In this document: positions 13,772-21,159 of the stretch, piece after piece
Layout of the letters: the number at the start of each line of letters is the position of its first letter
How positions within the stretch are numbered: position 1 is the first letter of the stretch
Origin: Phycisphaerales bacterium
GTDB taxonomy: Bacteria > Planctomycetota > Phycisphaerae > SM23-33
DNA: 21,656 nt
Direction of reading: 5' to 3'
Assembly (NCBI GenBank): GCA_003153915.1
Contig: PMBX01000104.1
Coordinates: 5,532-27,187 of the forward strand
Position numbers and translations under genes: made by a program
The notes under the pieces: generated by a model
Databases searched by the model: none
What the model was told of the DNA's origin: nothing
Seen by the model: the letters and a program-made list of their open reading frames with translations, nothing else

Positions 13772-15718
13772 TTAACGCAAGTCAAAATTCCCTCTCCTTC
13801 CAATGGGCCGACCCGTCGGGCCAACCGGCCTGGCCGTTGGTGTGACTGGCCTGGCCGTCGGTGCGACTGTCTTTGCCGCCGGTTTGGTTGCCGCGGCCTC
13901 GGCGGCGGCGACTTCGGCGGCGGCCCCGGCGGCGCGTCGCGAAACTTTGGTTTTTTCCTCCAGGTCCATGTAGTGTTTATATTCCGGGTTTGTCTTGCTC
14001 AAGGCCCGAACATCCACCATCGTGCGCAACTGCCCCCTCTCGTCCAGGTACACCATCTCAACGGCAGTGCGACGTGTCGCCAGTAGCTTGTTGAAGTTGA
14101 ACTCCACCGCGATGGCGTTGGTGAAAAAGTCCACGGGAACCTTGCTGATCTTGCCTTCCTGGGCAGGATGAGCCAGTTCAATATCCTTGAGTTGCCCGAT
14201 GGACTGGCCCTGGACAATGGTGAAGGTCTCCTTGACTTGCTGGCCCAGCGCCCGGCTGAACACCGCCACACGGACGCTTCCCTGGGCCGGGAAGGACCCC
14301 ACCAGGAAGAATTCCGTCACCTGTGGGACGAAGACCGGATCCGACCAGTCGCTGTATGGCGACAGCAGCGCCGCCGGCGCCGCGTCGTTGGGATCCGCCA
14401 CGGCATTGGCGAAGGCCAGAAGTGGATTGAGCAGCTTGACGCGCAGGCGATAACGGTAGACCTTCAGGCTCTCCAGGGACGTGTCGTGGAACCACACCAG
14501 CGCGGAACCTTTGAGCAACTGATTGGCCAGGGGGGGAACCAGCGTGGGTTCCGGCGGGACGATCGGCTCGGGCTGCGCGGTGGTTGCGGGGACGTTTCCA
14601 CCGGGCATGACCCCGACCGAGGGCGTGCCACCCTCGACAAACGCGCCACCACGTCGCTGCTGCCTGGCCTGCCGCGGCGGGCCAGACTCTTCAAGGTCCT
14701 CGATAAACTGCCGAGGCTGGGGTGGGCCCCCTCGAGGTGTAAGGGTGGTCCGTACCATCGGACGAACCGTCTGGGTCATGCCGGGCATGGGTGTCGTCGG
14801 CGCGGCGCCTGGCAGCGCCCCAGCCGGCTGCTCGGTTTTCGCTTCTTTACTAATGGATGTTTCCGGGAGATTGACTCGCCAGTCAACCCACCCAAACCCC
14901 GGCCACCATATCTGCCAATATTCCGGTTGGAGGAAGAATTGCTGCCATCCGTCGGCTGGATCGCTGACAAGCCGACGCATATCGTCGATAGCGACGGCGT
15001 TAGACCCGTCGAAGTTGGGGATCGCCGGGATGGCGATGGGATTGTTCTGTTGGTCTATCAGCGGCATCGCCACGGCCTTAACTTCGCGCGACGGACCCCA
15101 TTTGCCGTCGGGAAGCTGTTCCTGGACCTCGGCCTGGATACCCAGCACGTAAGGGACGAAGGGAAGCCCCACGTCCTTTAGTTTCACGCGCCAGGCCTCC
15201 TGCAACCGTCCCAGGGGCAGGACCGACACCACATGGGCGGTCATCACGTCGGCGGGATTATCCATGGGCCTGTCGGGCAGTTCCGGCTCGGCTCTTACCA
15301 ATGGTTTGTCGGGTTGGGGGATGGCGTCGATGATGTCAACCAGCTTGACCTTCGCGCCCTCGGCGATGGGCTGGTCGGTGATCAGCGGCTGAAAGCCGGC
15401 ATAGACGTTCCAGGGGGTCTTTTGTTCTTGCCAGGGCTGGGCCTGTAACCGAACAAAATCGGCCTTATAATCCGGCGTTTGCCGCATGTTGGGGTCCGGG
15501 CGGAACTCCTCGATCCGCGCCTGGGTCCTGCGAGCGGTCTCCAGAAGTACCTCATCAACCTTGGATGGAGACACCCGTGCTTCCGGCTCCACGGACACCG
15601 ATCGGGGCGAGGATAACACCCAGTAGAACACCGCAAAAACCAGGCCCAACGCGCAAAGGCCCAGCAGGCCCTTTTCGAGATGTTCCTCCACGATGTTCAT
15701 CTGGCTGGGCTTTGCCAT
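13772..15718 (-). CDS. Single-pass membrane protein of unrecognised family in the PilP position
   Basis: This 648-residue protein has a short cytoplasmic N-terminus, one transmembrane helix (about 18-36, GLLGLCALGLVFAVFYWVL) and a large periplasmic part. Visible parts are a region rich in Trp and aromatic residues (QPEYWQIWWPGFGWVDWRV) and a Pro/Gly/Arg linker (about 290-400) holding RQFIEDLEESG at 336. A beta-rich region follows with YRYRLRVKLLNPLL and YSDWSDPVFVP, recalling a fibronectin III-like fold. The tail is Ala-rich with 7-residue repeats. No known domain was identified. The position between the PilO-like and secretin genes is that of pilP, and of Amuc_1099 in Akkermansia, so a role bridging inner membrane and secretin is inferred. 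ATG 15718 has GGAG eight bases upstream. Confidence 0.8.
   Translation of the reverse strand: MAKPSQMNIVEEHLEKGLLGLCALGLVFAVFYWVLSSPRSVSVEPEARVSPSKVDEVLLETARRTQARIEEFRPDPNMRQTPDYKADFVRLQAQPWQEQKTPWNVYAGFQPLITDQPIAEGAKVKLVDIIDAIPQPDKPLVRAEPELPDRPMDNPADVMTAHVVSVLPLGRLQEAWRVKLKDVGLPFVPYVLGIQAEVQEQLPDGKWGPSREVKAVAMPLIDQQNNPIAIPAIPNFDGSNAVAIDDMRRLVSDPADGWQQFFLQPEYWQIWWPGFGWVDWRVNLPETSISKEAKTEQPAGALPGAAPTTPMPGMTQTVRPMVRTTLTPRGGPPQPRQFIEDLEESGPPRQARQQRRGGAFVEGGTPSVGVMPGGNVPATTAQPEPIVPPEPTLVPPLANQLLKGSALVWFHDTSLESLKVYRYRLRVKLLNPLLAFANAVADPNDAAPAALLSPYSDWSDPVFVPQVTEFFLVGSFPAQGSVRVAVFSRALGQQVKETFTIVQGQSIGQLKDIELAHPAQEGKISKVPVDFFTNAIAVEFNFNKLLATRRTAVEMVYLDERGQLRTMVDVRALSKTNPEYKHYMDLEEKTKVSRRAAGAAAEVAAAEAAATKPAAKTVAPTARPVTPTARPVGPTGRPIGRRGNFDLR
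13805..13867 (-). repeat. Three tandem 21-base repeats encoding V-x-P-T-[AG]-R-P
   Basis: Two adjacent 21-base copies differ at only two positions; a third, more diverged copy adjoins them. They encode VAPTARP, VTPTARP and VGPTGRP just before the basic C-terminus of the 648-residue membrane protein, giving a flexible, positively charged tail. Confidence 0.85.
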
Positions 15719-15731
15719 CTCTTGTTCTCCA

Positions 15732-15750
15732 GGGGTCCCTCGGCGACCCC
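15732..15750 (-). other. Small intercistronic hairpin
   Basis: GGGGTC (15732-15737) and GACCCC (15745-15750) form a 6-base-pair stem with a 7-base loop in the 51-base gap between the PilO-like gene and the 648-residue protein gene. It has no T tract, so it is not a terminator; mRNA stability or attenuation are possible roles. Confidence 0.35.
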
Positions 15751-15769
15751 GAATCGCGTGCCGGACTTC

Positions 15770-17335
15770 CTAGGGCGCTTCTCCGGAAGGCTGGGGCGCC
15801 TCGGTGCTTTCTTCCTTCGCCGCCGGCTGCTGCGGTGTCATTCGGGCGATATCCTCGGGACGCAAAGACGGATTTGCCGCACCAGTGAACTGCTGCGTCA
15901 AGGCATCCACGGGTATCAGCGGAGGAAACTTCTCCATCCAGCGATTGTGCGCCGCGTCCCAGGTTCCTCGTTCCCATTTGGTCAACAACAGTAATTCACA
16001 TTCGATACGGGCCTGCACCACCATCTGCGGGCCGTAATAAAACAGATCGCTGGAAACCCCCGCGGTGTCCGCATTGGGGACGGAAGCAGTCGAACCGCGT
16101 CCTTCCATAGAGGGCGCAGGACCGGTTTCGCCCACGGCTTCCAACTGGATGCTGAGCACCGTGTGGTAATTGCCGGCCAGGAGGTTGCGTTGAAGCGTCG
16201 CCAGGTATTCGGGCCTTACCACCACGATAAAGGAATACTGAAGAACATCGTAGTTTTTACCGGAACCGCGGTTGGTCAACGGAGAGGCGACGGGTTTCTC
16301 GCCCGACCCCGCTGCCGTGGGAGTTTCGGTCGTCTCCTCAACCTCCTCGATGAATTCCCTTGCCCCCGCCGGACGGGCGGTACGAGCCACCGGCGCCGCT
16401 CGTTCCGGAGCGGCCTGGACGTAGTTTTCGTTGACTTCGATCTTCACCAGGTGTTTGACCGGTGAGGACAACACGTTGCGCTCCGAGACGGGCAGCTTGG
16501 CCAGTACCTCCTGGTTGGTCTGATTGATCGCGCGAATGACCTCGCTGTTGACCCAGTAGTTCAGTTGCGCCTGCCAGAGTTCACTGAAGGGGCGGTTGCG
16601 GGCCTCCTCCAGGAAGTATCTATCGAGACTTTCGGGGCCGGCGTAGATCAGGCCGGAGCGGGCCTTACCGATCATTGCCGTGCGTCGGCCCTTTCCCCGG
16701 GCCTCCTCCGAGGCCCCGCTGCTGGCGCCTCCCGTGGAGGCGTACGGCGATGCCGATGGCTGACCGCTCACGGTGGCCTGGCTCGGAGAGGGGACCGCTG
16801 CCTGGAGTCCGGCGCCGCGCATTTTCTCGGTTTCCGCCTGCCGTTGAAGCGCCAGACGAGTCTCCCACTGAAGGGCCTGGGATTCGATCTCCCCTTCGGT
16901 GGGCGCCGTTGTGGGCTTGAGACTGGCCAGCAACTTGCTCATTTCCTCCAGGTAGACCCGCGTAAATGTATAATCCAAAGCCTCGTCACGATAGACGGCC
17001 TCATCGATTGGAAATGCCGCTATCGGCTCGCCCGATTCCCCGGACAACTGGAACACTTGGAGATTCTTGCGGTTCCACTCGATGTTAGTGTTGGCCACAT
17101 CGGCAACGTCTTTCTGGATTCGCTGGGCCTTCTCCTCGGTCGCCGTCACCATTGCCGCATTGGCGCCACCGCCCCCGGCCAGGCGATTGAGATTTTCCGC
17201 CAACTGGTTACGATCCGCCAAGGTGGTCTCGACGTCCTTGGCGAGTCGCAGATAGCCCGCTATCAAAGCTCCACCGCCCAGCAGCACTACTGCCGCCAGA
17301 ATCGCCAGGAAGAGGTTTTCCCGCAGGAATCGCAT
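15770..17335 (-). CDS. PilO-like inner-membrane pilus assembly protein
   Basis: The 521-residue protein starts with a transmembrane helix (about 7-29, LFLAILAAVVLLGGGALIAG), followed by a coiled-coil-like stretch (RLAKDVETTLADRNQLAENL). This is the layout of PilO/PilN and of the PilO-like Amuc_1100. Two beta-rich periplasmic segments resemble ferredoxin-like halves: SSPVKHLVKIEVNENY, and YDVLQYSFIVVVRPEYLATL to DLFYYGPQMVVQARIECELL. A low-complexity linker between them contains REFIEEVE at 326. The frame can start at a TTG overlapping the upstream stop, but the ATG at 17335 has GGGAG eight bases before it and places the helix correctly. It is considerably longer than ordinary PilO (about 200 residues). 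It probably pairs with the PilN-like part of the upstream fusion in the inner-membrane alignment complex. Confidence 0.8.
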   Translation of the reverse strand: MRFLRENLFLAILAAVVLLGGGALIAGYLRLAKDVETTLADRNQLAENLNRLAGGGGANAAMVTATEEKAQRIQKDVADVANTNIEWNRKNLQVFQLSGESGEPIAAFPIDEAVYRDEALDYTFTRVYLEEMSKLLASLKPTTAPTEGEIESQALQWETRLALQRQAETEKMRGAGLQAAVPSPSQATVSGQPSASPYASTGGASSGASEEARGKGRRTAMIGKARSGLIYAGPESLDRYFLEEARNRPFSELWQAQLNYWVNSEVIRAINQTNQEVLAKLPVSERNVLSSPVKHLVKIEVNENYVQAAPERAAPVARTARPAGAREFIEEVEETTETPTAAGSGEKPVASPLTNRGSGKNYDVLQYSFIVVVRPEYLATLQRNLLAGNYHTVLSIQLEAVGETGPAPSMEGRGSTASVPNADTAGVSSDLFYYGPQMVVQARIECELLLLTKWERGTWDAAHNRWMEKFPPLIPVDALTQQFTGAANPSLRPEDIARMTPQQPAAKEESTEAPQPSGEAP

Positions 17336-17343
17336 GACACGGT

Positions 17344-17348
17344 CTCCC
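17344..17348 (-). promoter_or_regulatory. Ribosome binding site deciding the start of the PilO-like gene
   Basis: GGGAG (minus strand) sits just beyond the upstream stop codon and eight bases before the ATG at 17335. It favours that ATG over the TTG at 17353, which would overlap the upstream stop as TTGA. Confidence 0.6.
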
Positions 17349-17349
17349 G

Positions 17350-19473
17350 TCAATTACTCTCCGCAGGGGCGGCGGCGTTCTCAGCCGGCTGGTTGGCTTG
17401 CGGCCCGGCTGCTCCGTTGGCTTCCACGCTGATTATCCAGACGGCGGCGAAACGAGTATCTTCAACCATTTCCTCCCCGGTCAACGGGTCGGGCATTTGT
17501 ACCTGCGGCCCGGCCGGCTGAGCTGCGGCGCCCGTGGGAGTCACCGTCGCCATGCCGGGCCGGCGCGCGCCCGCGGTGGAGCCTTCCACCTCTTCGATAA
17601 ATTCCCTGCCCGCAGGCCGCCGACCCGCCACACCCGATGTGTATCGCGTCGGCGACGCGCCGGGGGCAACGTTTGTCTTTGGCATCAACCCATCCGCATA
17701 ATTGACGATGGCCAGTTGAGGGAAAAGCTTGGCGATTTGTTCCGTCTCGCGGCGAAGCGGCAAGAGGAGGCCCTTGACCACTTCCTTGTTGGCAAATGGC
17801 GTCCGGGCCACCAGGGAAACGGAAAAACCTCGCTTTAGCCCGCCCGAGGCTGCCGGGTTAGCCACGCCTGAAGGAGCCGCCGTGGCGGTTCTGCCACCGG
17901 TGGTCTCTCCCGTCAGCGGCTGGACCAGCTCGGTGGCCTTCTTGGCCCCGACGTCGGGCAGGTATTCCACCTGGATCCGCTCGATGAAGATCATCTTTCG
18001 CGTGTCGCGCTTCTTCTGCTTGATTTGTAACAAGGTAACCGCTCGCGACGCTTCGTCCTTGGCGTTGTCGTAAGCGGCCAGAAGTTTTTGATCCGCCGAG
18101 ACGGCCTGGATGCCCTGGAAGATCAGCGACTCCACCGAGGGCCAGAAGTCGCGGTAGGCAAACAACCCCTTGTCGGCTTCCAGGGGCGCCTCGGCGGCGG
18201 GGATCAGAGCCAAGGCATCCTCGTACTTGCGGCGGTTCTCGTTCAGTTCGTTGGCCAGCCCGCGAACTTCCAGGCAGGTCGGGTTGTCGGCCAGGGCGCT
18301 ACGGTCGACGTACGCGCGGTACGCCGGCGCCGCCAGCGCCGCCAGCAATACCGCCGCGGCGGCGGCGAACCACGGCCGCTTGCGGCCCCAGAGGCGGCGG
18401 CGGATGATCTCGTCGGGCAGCAGGTTGGTGGAGACGGCGGATACATCCAACCCCTGCAACGCCAGACCATAGGCCACCGGAAAAGACAGAACGTTCTCGT
18501 CCAACAACGGCGCGTTGACCGCCTCCGATGCCGACAGACGGTTGTAACTGCCTACACGCATCACGGGGATGTTGAGCTGCTGCTCGAGGAATTTCTGAAG
18601 CCCCGGCAGGCGGAAGCCGTTGCCCAGTCCCAGGACCTTCTTGAACCGCGCCTCGCGGCGCATGGAGGTGTAGTATCCCACCGACCGCTGGATTTCCTGC
18701 GACAGGTCCGCGAAGACCGGCCTCATCGCCTGAAAAATCTGGCGGGCGTACTTGCTGGTGGCGGCGTTGCGCTTGAGTTTCTCGGCCTTGGGGAACGACA
18801 GCTTGAAGGCCTTGACCAGCGCCTCGGTGAAGTCGTTGCCGCCGATCTGAATGGTGCGGGTCCAGATTCTCGGTCCGTCGCCGACGACCAGGTCGGTCGT
18901 GTCGGTCCCCACGTCGGCCAGCAACGTCGCCCCGTCGGGGGCCTGTTGCTCGTCGAAGTTCATGAAATTAAACAAGGCCAGCGGGGCCATCTGGACCATG
19001 TCGACCTTCAGTTCCATCGCCTCGAAGTGATTAAGCATCTCGGTGATGTCCGCGCGCTTCATCGCGAAGATGCCCACTTCCACGTCGGGGCTGTTGGGGT
19101 CCTGGAACGATTGCCACCGCCAGACAACTTCGTTGATGGGGAAGGGAATCTGCTGCTCGGCCTCGAAGCGGACGATGTCGGGTATCTTTTTGCTCTCCAC
19201 CGGCGGGAGCTTGACGAACCTGGTGAAGCCGCTCTGCCCCGAGACGCCCACCGCCAGCAGGCAGTTGGCGACACTGTTGCGGGACAGGAACGTCTCCAGC
19301 GCCGTCCGCACCAGTTGCGCCTTGTCGGCGTCGGGTTCGGAAAGAATCTGGAGATGCTCGACGATGTCCAGTGCCTCGACCCCAAGCGACCCGTCGTCGT
19401 TCTGGCGAAGCTTGAGGGCCTTGAGGGCGCATTGACCGATGTCGATCCCCCAGACGCTTCTCGGTGTCGCCAT
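17350..19473 (-). CDS. pilM: PilM-PilN fusion protein, type IV pilus-type inner-membrane platform
   Basis: The first ~345 residues are PilM, an actin/FtsA-like ATP-binding protein on the cytoplasmic side: GIDIGQCALKAL (phosphate 1), the IPFPINEVVWRWQ block, LADVGTDTTDLVV (phosphate 2) and GLGNGFRLPGL (nucleotide-binding glycines). Immediately after comes STNLLPDEIIRRRLWGRKR (about 348) and a transmembrane helix (about 367-388). This is the start of PilN, whose N-terminal INLLP peptide normally binds PilM. The periplasmic part has a coiled-coil-like region, an alpha/beta segment (FSVSLVARTPF, FPQLAIVNYADGL, FAAVWIISVEAN) and a linker with REFIEEVE at 623. Total length is 707 residues. ATG 19473 is preferred over one seven codons upstream because GAGGAGA lies four bases before it. 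First gene of the operon. Confidence 0.88.
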   Translation of the reverse strand: MATPRSVWGIDIGQCALKALKLRQNDDGSLGVEALDIVEHLQILSEPDADKAQLVRTALETFLSRNSVANCLLAVGVSGQSGFTRFVKLPPVESKKIPDIVRFEAEQQIPFPINEVVWRWQSFQDPNSPDVEVGIFAMKRADITEMLNHFEAMELKVDMVQMAPLALFNFMNFDEQQAPDGATLLADVGTDTTDLVVGDGPRIWTRTIQIGGNDFTEALVKAFKLSFPKAEKLKRNAATSKYARQIFQAMRPVFADLSQEIQRSVGYYTSMRREARFKKVLGLGNGFRLPGLQKFLEQQLNIPVMRVGSYNRLSASEAVNAPLLDENVLSFPVAYGLALQGLDVSAVSTNLLPDEIIRRRLWGRKRPWFAAAAAVLLAALAAPAYRAYVDRSALADNPTCLEVRGLANELNENRRKYEDALALIPAAEAPLEADKGLFAYRDFWPSVESLIFQGIQAVSADQKLLAAYDNAKDEASRAVTLLQIKQKKRDTRKMIFIERIQVEYLPDVGAKKATELVQPLTGETTGGRTATAAPSGVANPAASGGLKRGFSVSLVARTPFANKEVVKGLLLPLRRETEQIAKLFPQLAIVNYADGLMPKTNVAPGASPTRYTSGVAGRRPAGREFIEEVEGSTAGARRPGMATVTPTGAAAQPAGPQVQMPDPLTGEEMVEDTRFAAVWIISVEANGAAGPQANQPAENAAAPAESN

Positions 19474-19504
19474 AGGCTCTCCTCGACTTCTCACCGCCCG
19501 AACC

Positions 19505-19517
19505 GCGCCTTAGGCGC
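19505..19517. promoter_or_regulatory. Palindrome 1 in the pilM-mtaB intergenic region
   Basis: GCGCC-TTA-GGCGC is a perfect inverted repeat centred on CCTTAGG. It lies downstream of the minus-strand promoter and within the weak -35 region of the plus-strand promoter, where a regulator could affect both. It shares its CCTTAGG core with a second palindrome 67 bases away. Confidence 0.4.
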
Positions 19518-19539
19518 CGTCCGTCGCGGTGGATATAAT
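19511..19539 (+). promoter_or_regulatory. Putative promoter of mtaB
   Basis: A perfect TATAAT at 19534-19539 is preceded at 17 bases by a poor -35 (TAGGCG, 19511-19516). The leader to the mtaB ATG would be about 50 bases and includes the palindrome at 19570-19586. Confidence 0.55.
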
Positions 19540-19563
19540 ACCTCTTCGTGTTTCCGCCTACAA
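19535..19563 (-). promoter_or_regulatory. Putative promoter of the pil-type operon
   Basis: On the minus strand TTGTAG (19563-19558) and TATTAT (19540-19535) are 17 bases apart. The -10 box overlaps the plus-strand TATAAT by five bases, making a symmetric bidirectional promoter. The predicted pilM leader is about 55 bases. Confidence 0.5.
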
Positions 19564-19569
19564 GCCAGA

Positions 19570-19586
19570 CCGTCCCTTAGGGACGG
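19570..19586. promoter_or_regulatory. Palindrome 2 / hairpin covering the mtaB ribosome binding site
   Basis: CCGTCCC-TTA-GGGACGG is a perfect 7-base-pair inverted repeat with a 3-base loop, 10 bases before the mtaB ATG. The right arm (AGGGACGG) is the only purine-rich sequence available as a Shine-Dalgarno site. In RNA the hairpin would hide it; in DNA the site could be an operator. Confidence 0.5.
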
Positions 19587-19596
19587 AAATTACCCC

Positions 19597-21090
19597 ATGA
19601 ATTTCTCCATCACAACCCTGGGCTGCAAGGTCAACCAATATGACTCCGCCGCCATCGCTGAGGCGATGGGCCTGGCGGGAGGCCGCTTACTGTCCACTCC
19701 GGTGGAAAGTCTCTCCCAGGCGGACCTGGTGGTCATCAACACCTGCTGTGTCACGGCCACCGCCATGCGAAAAAGTCGCCAAGCCATTCGCCGCGGCGTC
19801 CGGACCGCCCGGGACGCCGTTATCCTGGTGACCGGATGTTACGCGGACTACGATCCATCCGCCATCGCGTCGATCCTGTCTCGCCTGGGCGTCCGCGACG
19901 GCCGGGCCATTATCGCCGGCCACCATGCCGATCTGTCCGGGTGTCTACAGCGATTGGCCGCTCGCTGGGGATCCTCCGGGCGCCCCGCGGGCGATGCGAC
20001 AGCCCTTGGGCAGGATGTAGGGGCGGGGTGTTGCGGCTGGGATGGCACGGTTCCGGCGGATCAAGCCGCCCCTGCTATGGCCGAATCCATAAAAGCACGT
20101 CGAACCGCTGCCGTCAAGCGCAAAGCCCCCGGCACGCGCGGGTTGGCGCCCATCAGCCGGTTCCCAGGCCATCAGCGGGCCTTTGTCAAGGTCCAGGACG
20201 GCTGCGACGCCTTCTGCTCCTATTGCGTGGTGCCCTTCACCCGTCCCATCCCCTGGTGGCGGGGCCTCGATGATATCGAGGCGGAATGTCGCGGCCTGCT
20301 TGCTTGTGGACACAAGGAGATCGTTCTCTGTGGCGTGTTCCTGGGCGCTTATGGCCGGGAGACGGCCCGGCGGGACCGCTGGGCGGGACAACCATCCTTA
20401 TTGCCCCAACTCATCCGCCGTGTCACGGCGATGGAGGGGTTGTGGCGTCTGCGCCTCAGCAGCCTGGATTGCCTCGACATAACCGATGAACTAATCTCCA
20501 CTTGCGACGAGTCGCCCAAGGTCGCCCCGCACTTCCACCTCCCGCTTCAGTCGGGCAGCGATCGGATCTTGCGGGCTATGAACCGCCAATACAGCCTCGA
20601 TGAGTTTCTCTCTCGCCTGGAACATATACGGTCCCGCCTTGACCGCCCGGCGATCACCACCGACATCATCGTGGGCTTTCCCGGTGAGAGCGACGAGGAT
20701 TTCGCCGCCACGCTGGCGGCGGCGAGGGAAGCTCGCTTCGCGCGAATACACGCTTTTCCGTTCAGTCCCATCCCCGGCACGGCAGCCTGGCTGAGACGGC
20801 GGGACTGCCCGCCTTCGGGCGTGGTCAAGGTCCGCATGGCGGAACTGGCCGCGCTTGGGCGCCTACTGGCAGGCGAGTACCGCCGCCAATTCATCGCCGA
20901 TCACATGGAGGTGCTCATCGAAACCCCGCCAAGCGGCGCCAAAGGCTTATGTGTGGGCATGAGCGAGCGATACTTGACGGTACGTTTCCCCGCCCCCACC
21001 CTCCGGCCTGGCATGATGGCGACCGTTCGTATCGACCGGGAAGGCCCAAATGGACTGATGGGCCGCCTGGTGGATGCGCCCGTGGCGTAG
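19597..21090 (+). CDS. mtaB: tRNA (N6-threonylcarbamoyladenosine(37)-C2)-methylthiotransferase
   Basis: MtaB is a radical-SAM enzyme that adds a methylthio group to t6A37 in tRNAs reading ANN codons. The N-terminal MTTase domain has three cluster ligands, in TLGCKVNQYD (C10), NTCCV (C50) and TGCYA (C81). The radical-SAM motif GCDAFCSYC supplies C203, C207 and C210. HFHLPLQSGSDRILRAMNR and TTDIIVGFPGE follow, and a TRAM-like beta domain ends the protein. The KVNQYDS N-terminus separates MtaB from MiaB (TYGCQMN) and RimO. At 497 residues it is longer than most MtaB proteins (about 430) because of a Gly/Ala-rich insertion around 125-185. The ATG at 19597 gives the canonical N-terminus; the frame is open far upstream but that part is antisense to pilM. 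Confidence 0.92.
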   Translation: MNFSITTLGCKVNQYDSAAIAEAMGLAGGRLLSTPVESLSQADLVVINTCCVTATAMRKSRQAIRRGVRTARDAVILVTGCYADYDPSAIASILSRLGVRDGRAIIAGHHADLSGCLQRLAARWGSSGRPAGDATALGQDVGAGCCGWDGTVPADQAAPAMAESIKARRTAAVKRKAPGTRGLAPISRFPGHQRAFVKVQDGCDAFCSYCVVPFTRPIPWWRGLDDIEAECRGLLACGHKEIVLCGVFLGAYGRETARRDRWAGQPSLLPQLIRRVTAMEGLWRLRLSSLDCLDITDELISTCDESPKVAPHFHLPLQSGSDRILRAMNRQYSLDEFLSRLEHIRSRLDRPAITTDIIVGFPGESDEDFAATLAAAREARFARIHAFPFSPIPGTAAWLRRRDCPPSGVVKVRMAELAALGRLLAGEYRRQFIADHMEVLIETPPSGAKGLCVGMSERYLTVRFPAPTLRPGMMATVRIDREGPNGLMGRLVDAPVA

Positions 21091-21123
21091 TGGCGTAGAT
21101 TCACCTGCCTCAACGGGGTTTAC

Positions 21124-21152
21124 TGGCCGCGGCGGCTTAGTCTGCTTACAAT
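21124..21152 (+). promoter_or_regulatory. Putative promoter of the uracil-DNA glycosylase gene, possibly leaderless
   Basis: TACAAT (21147-21152) lies seven bases before the ATG at 21160, with TGGCCG (21124-21129) 17 bases upstream, the same weak -35 and spacing as at cca. No Shine-Dalgarno site is present. Confidence 0.45.
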
Positions 21153-21159
21153 GCCTGCC

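Noticed and set aside
18088..19596. 500-codon upstream extension of the mtaB frame
   Set aside because: It is antisense to the PilM-PilN gene, and MtaB homologues start at the TLGCKVNQYD region. A promoter and ribosome binding site lie just before 19597.
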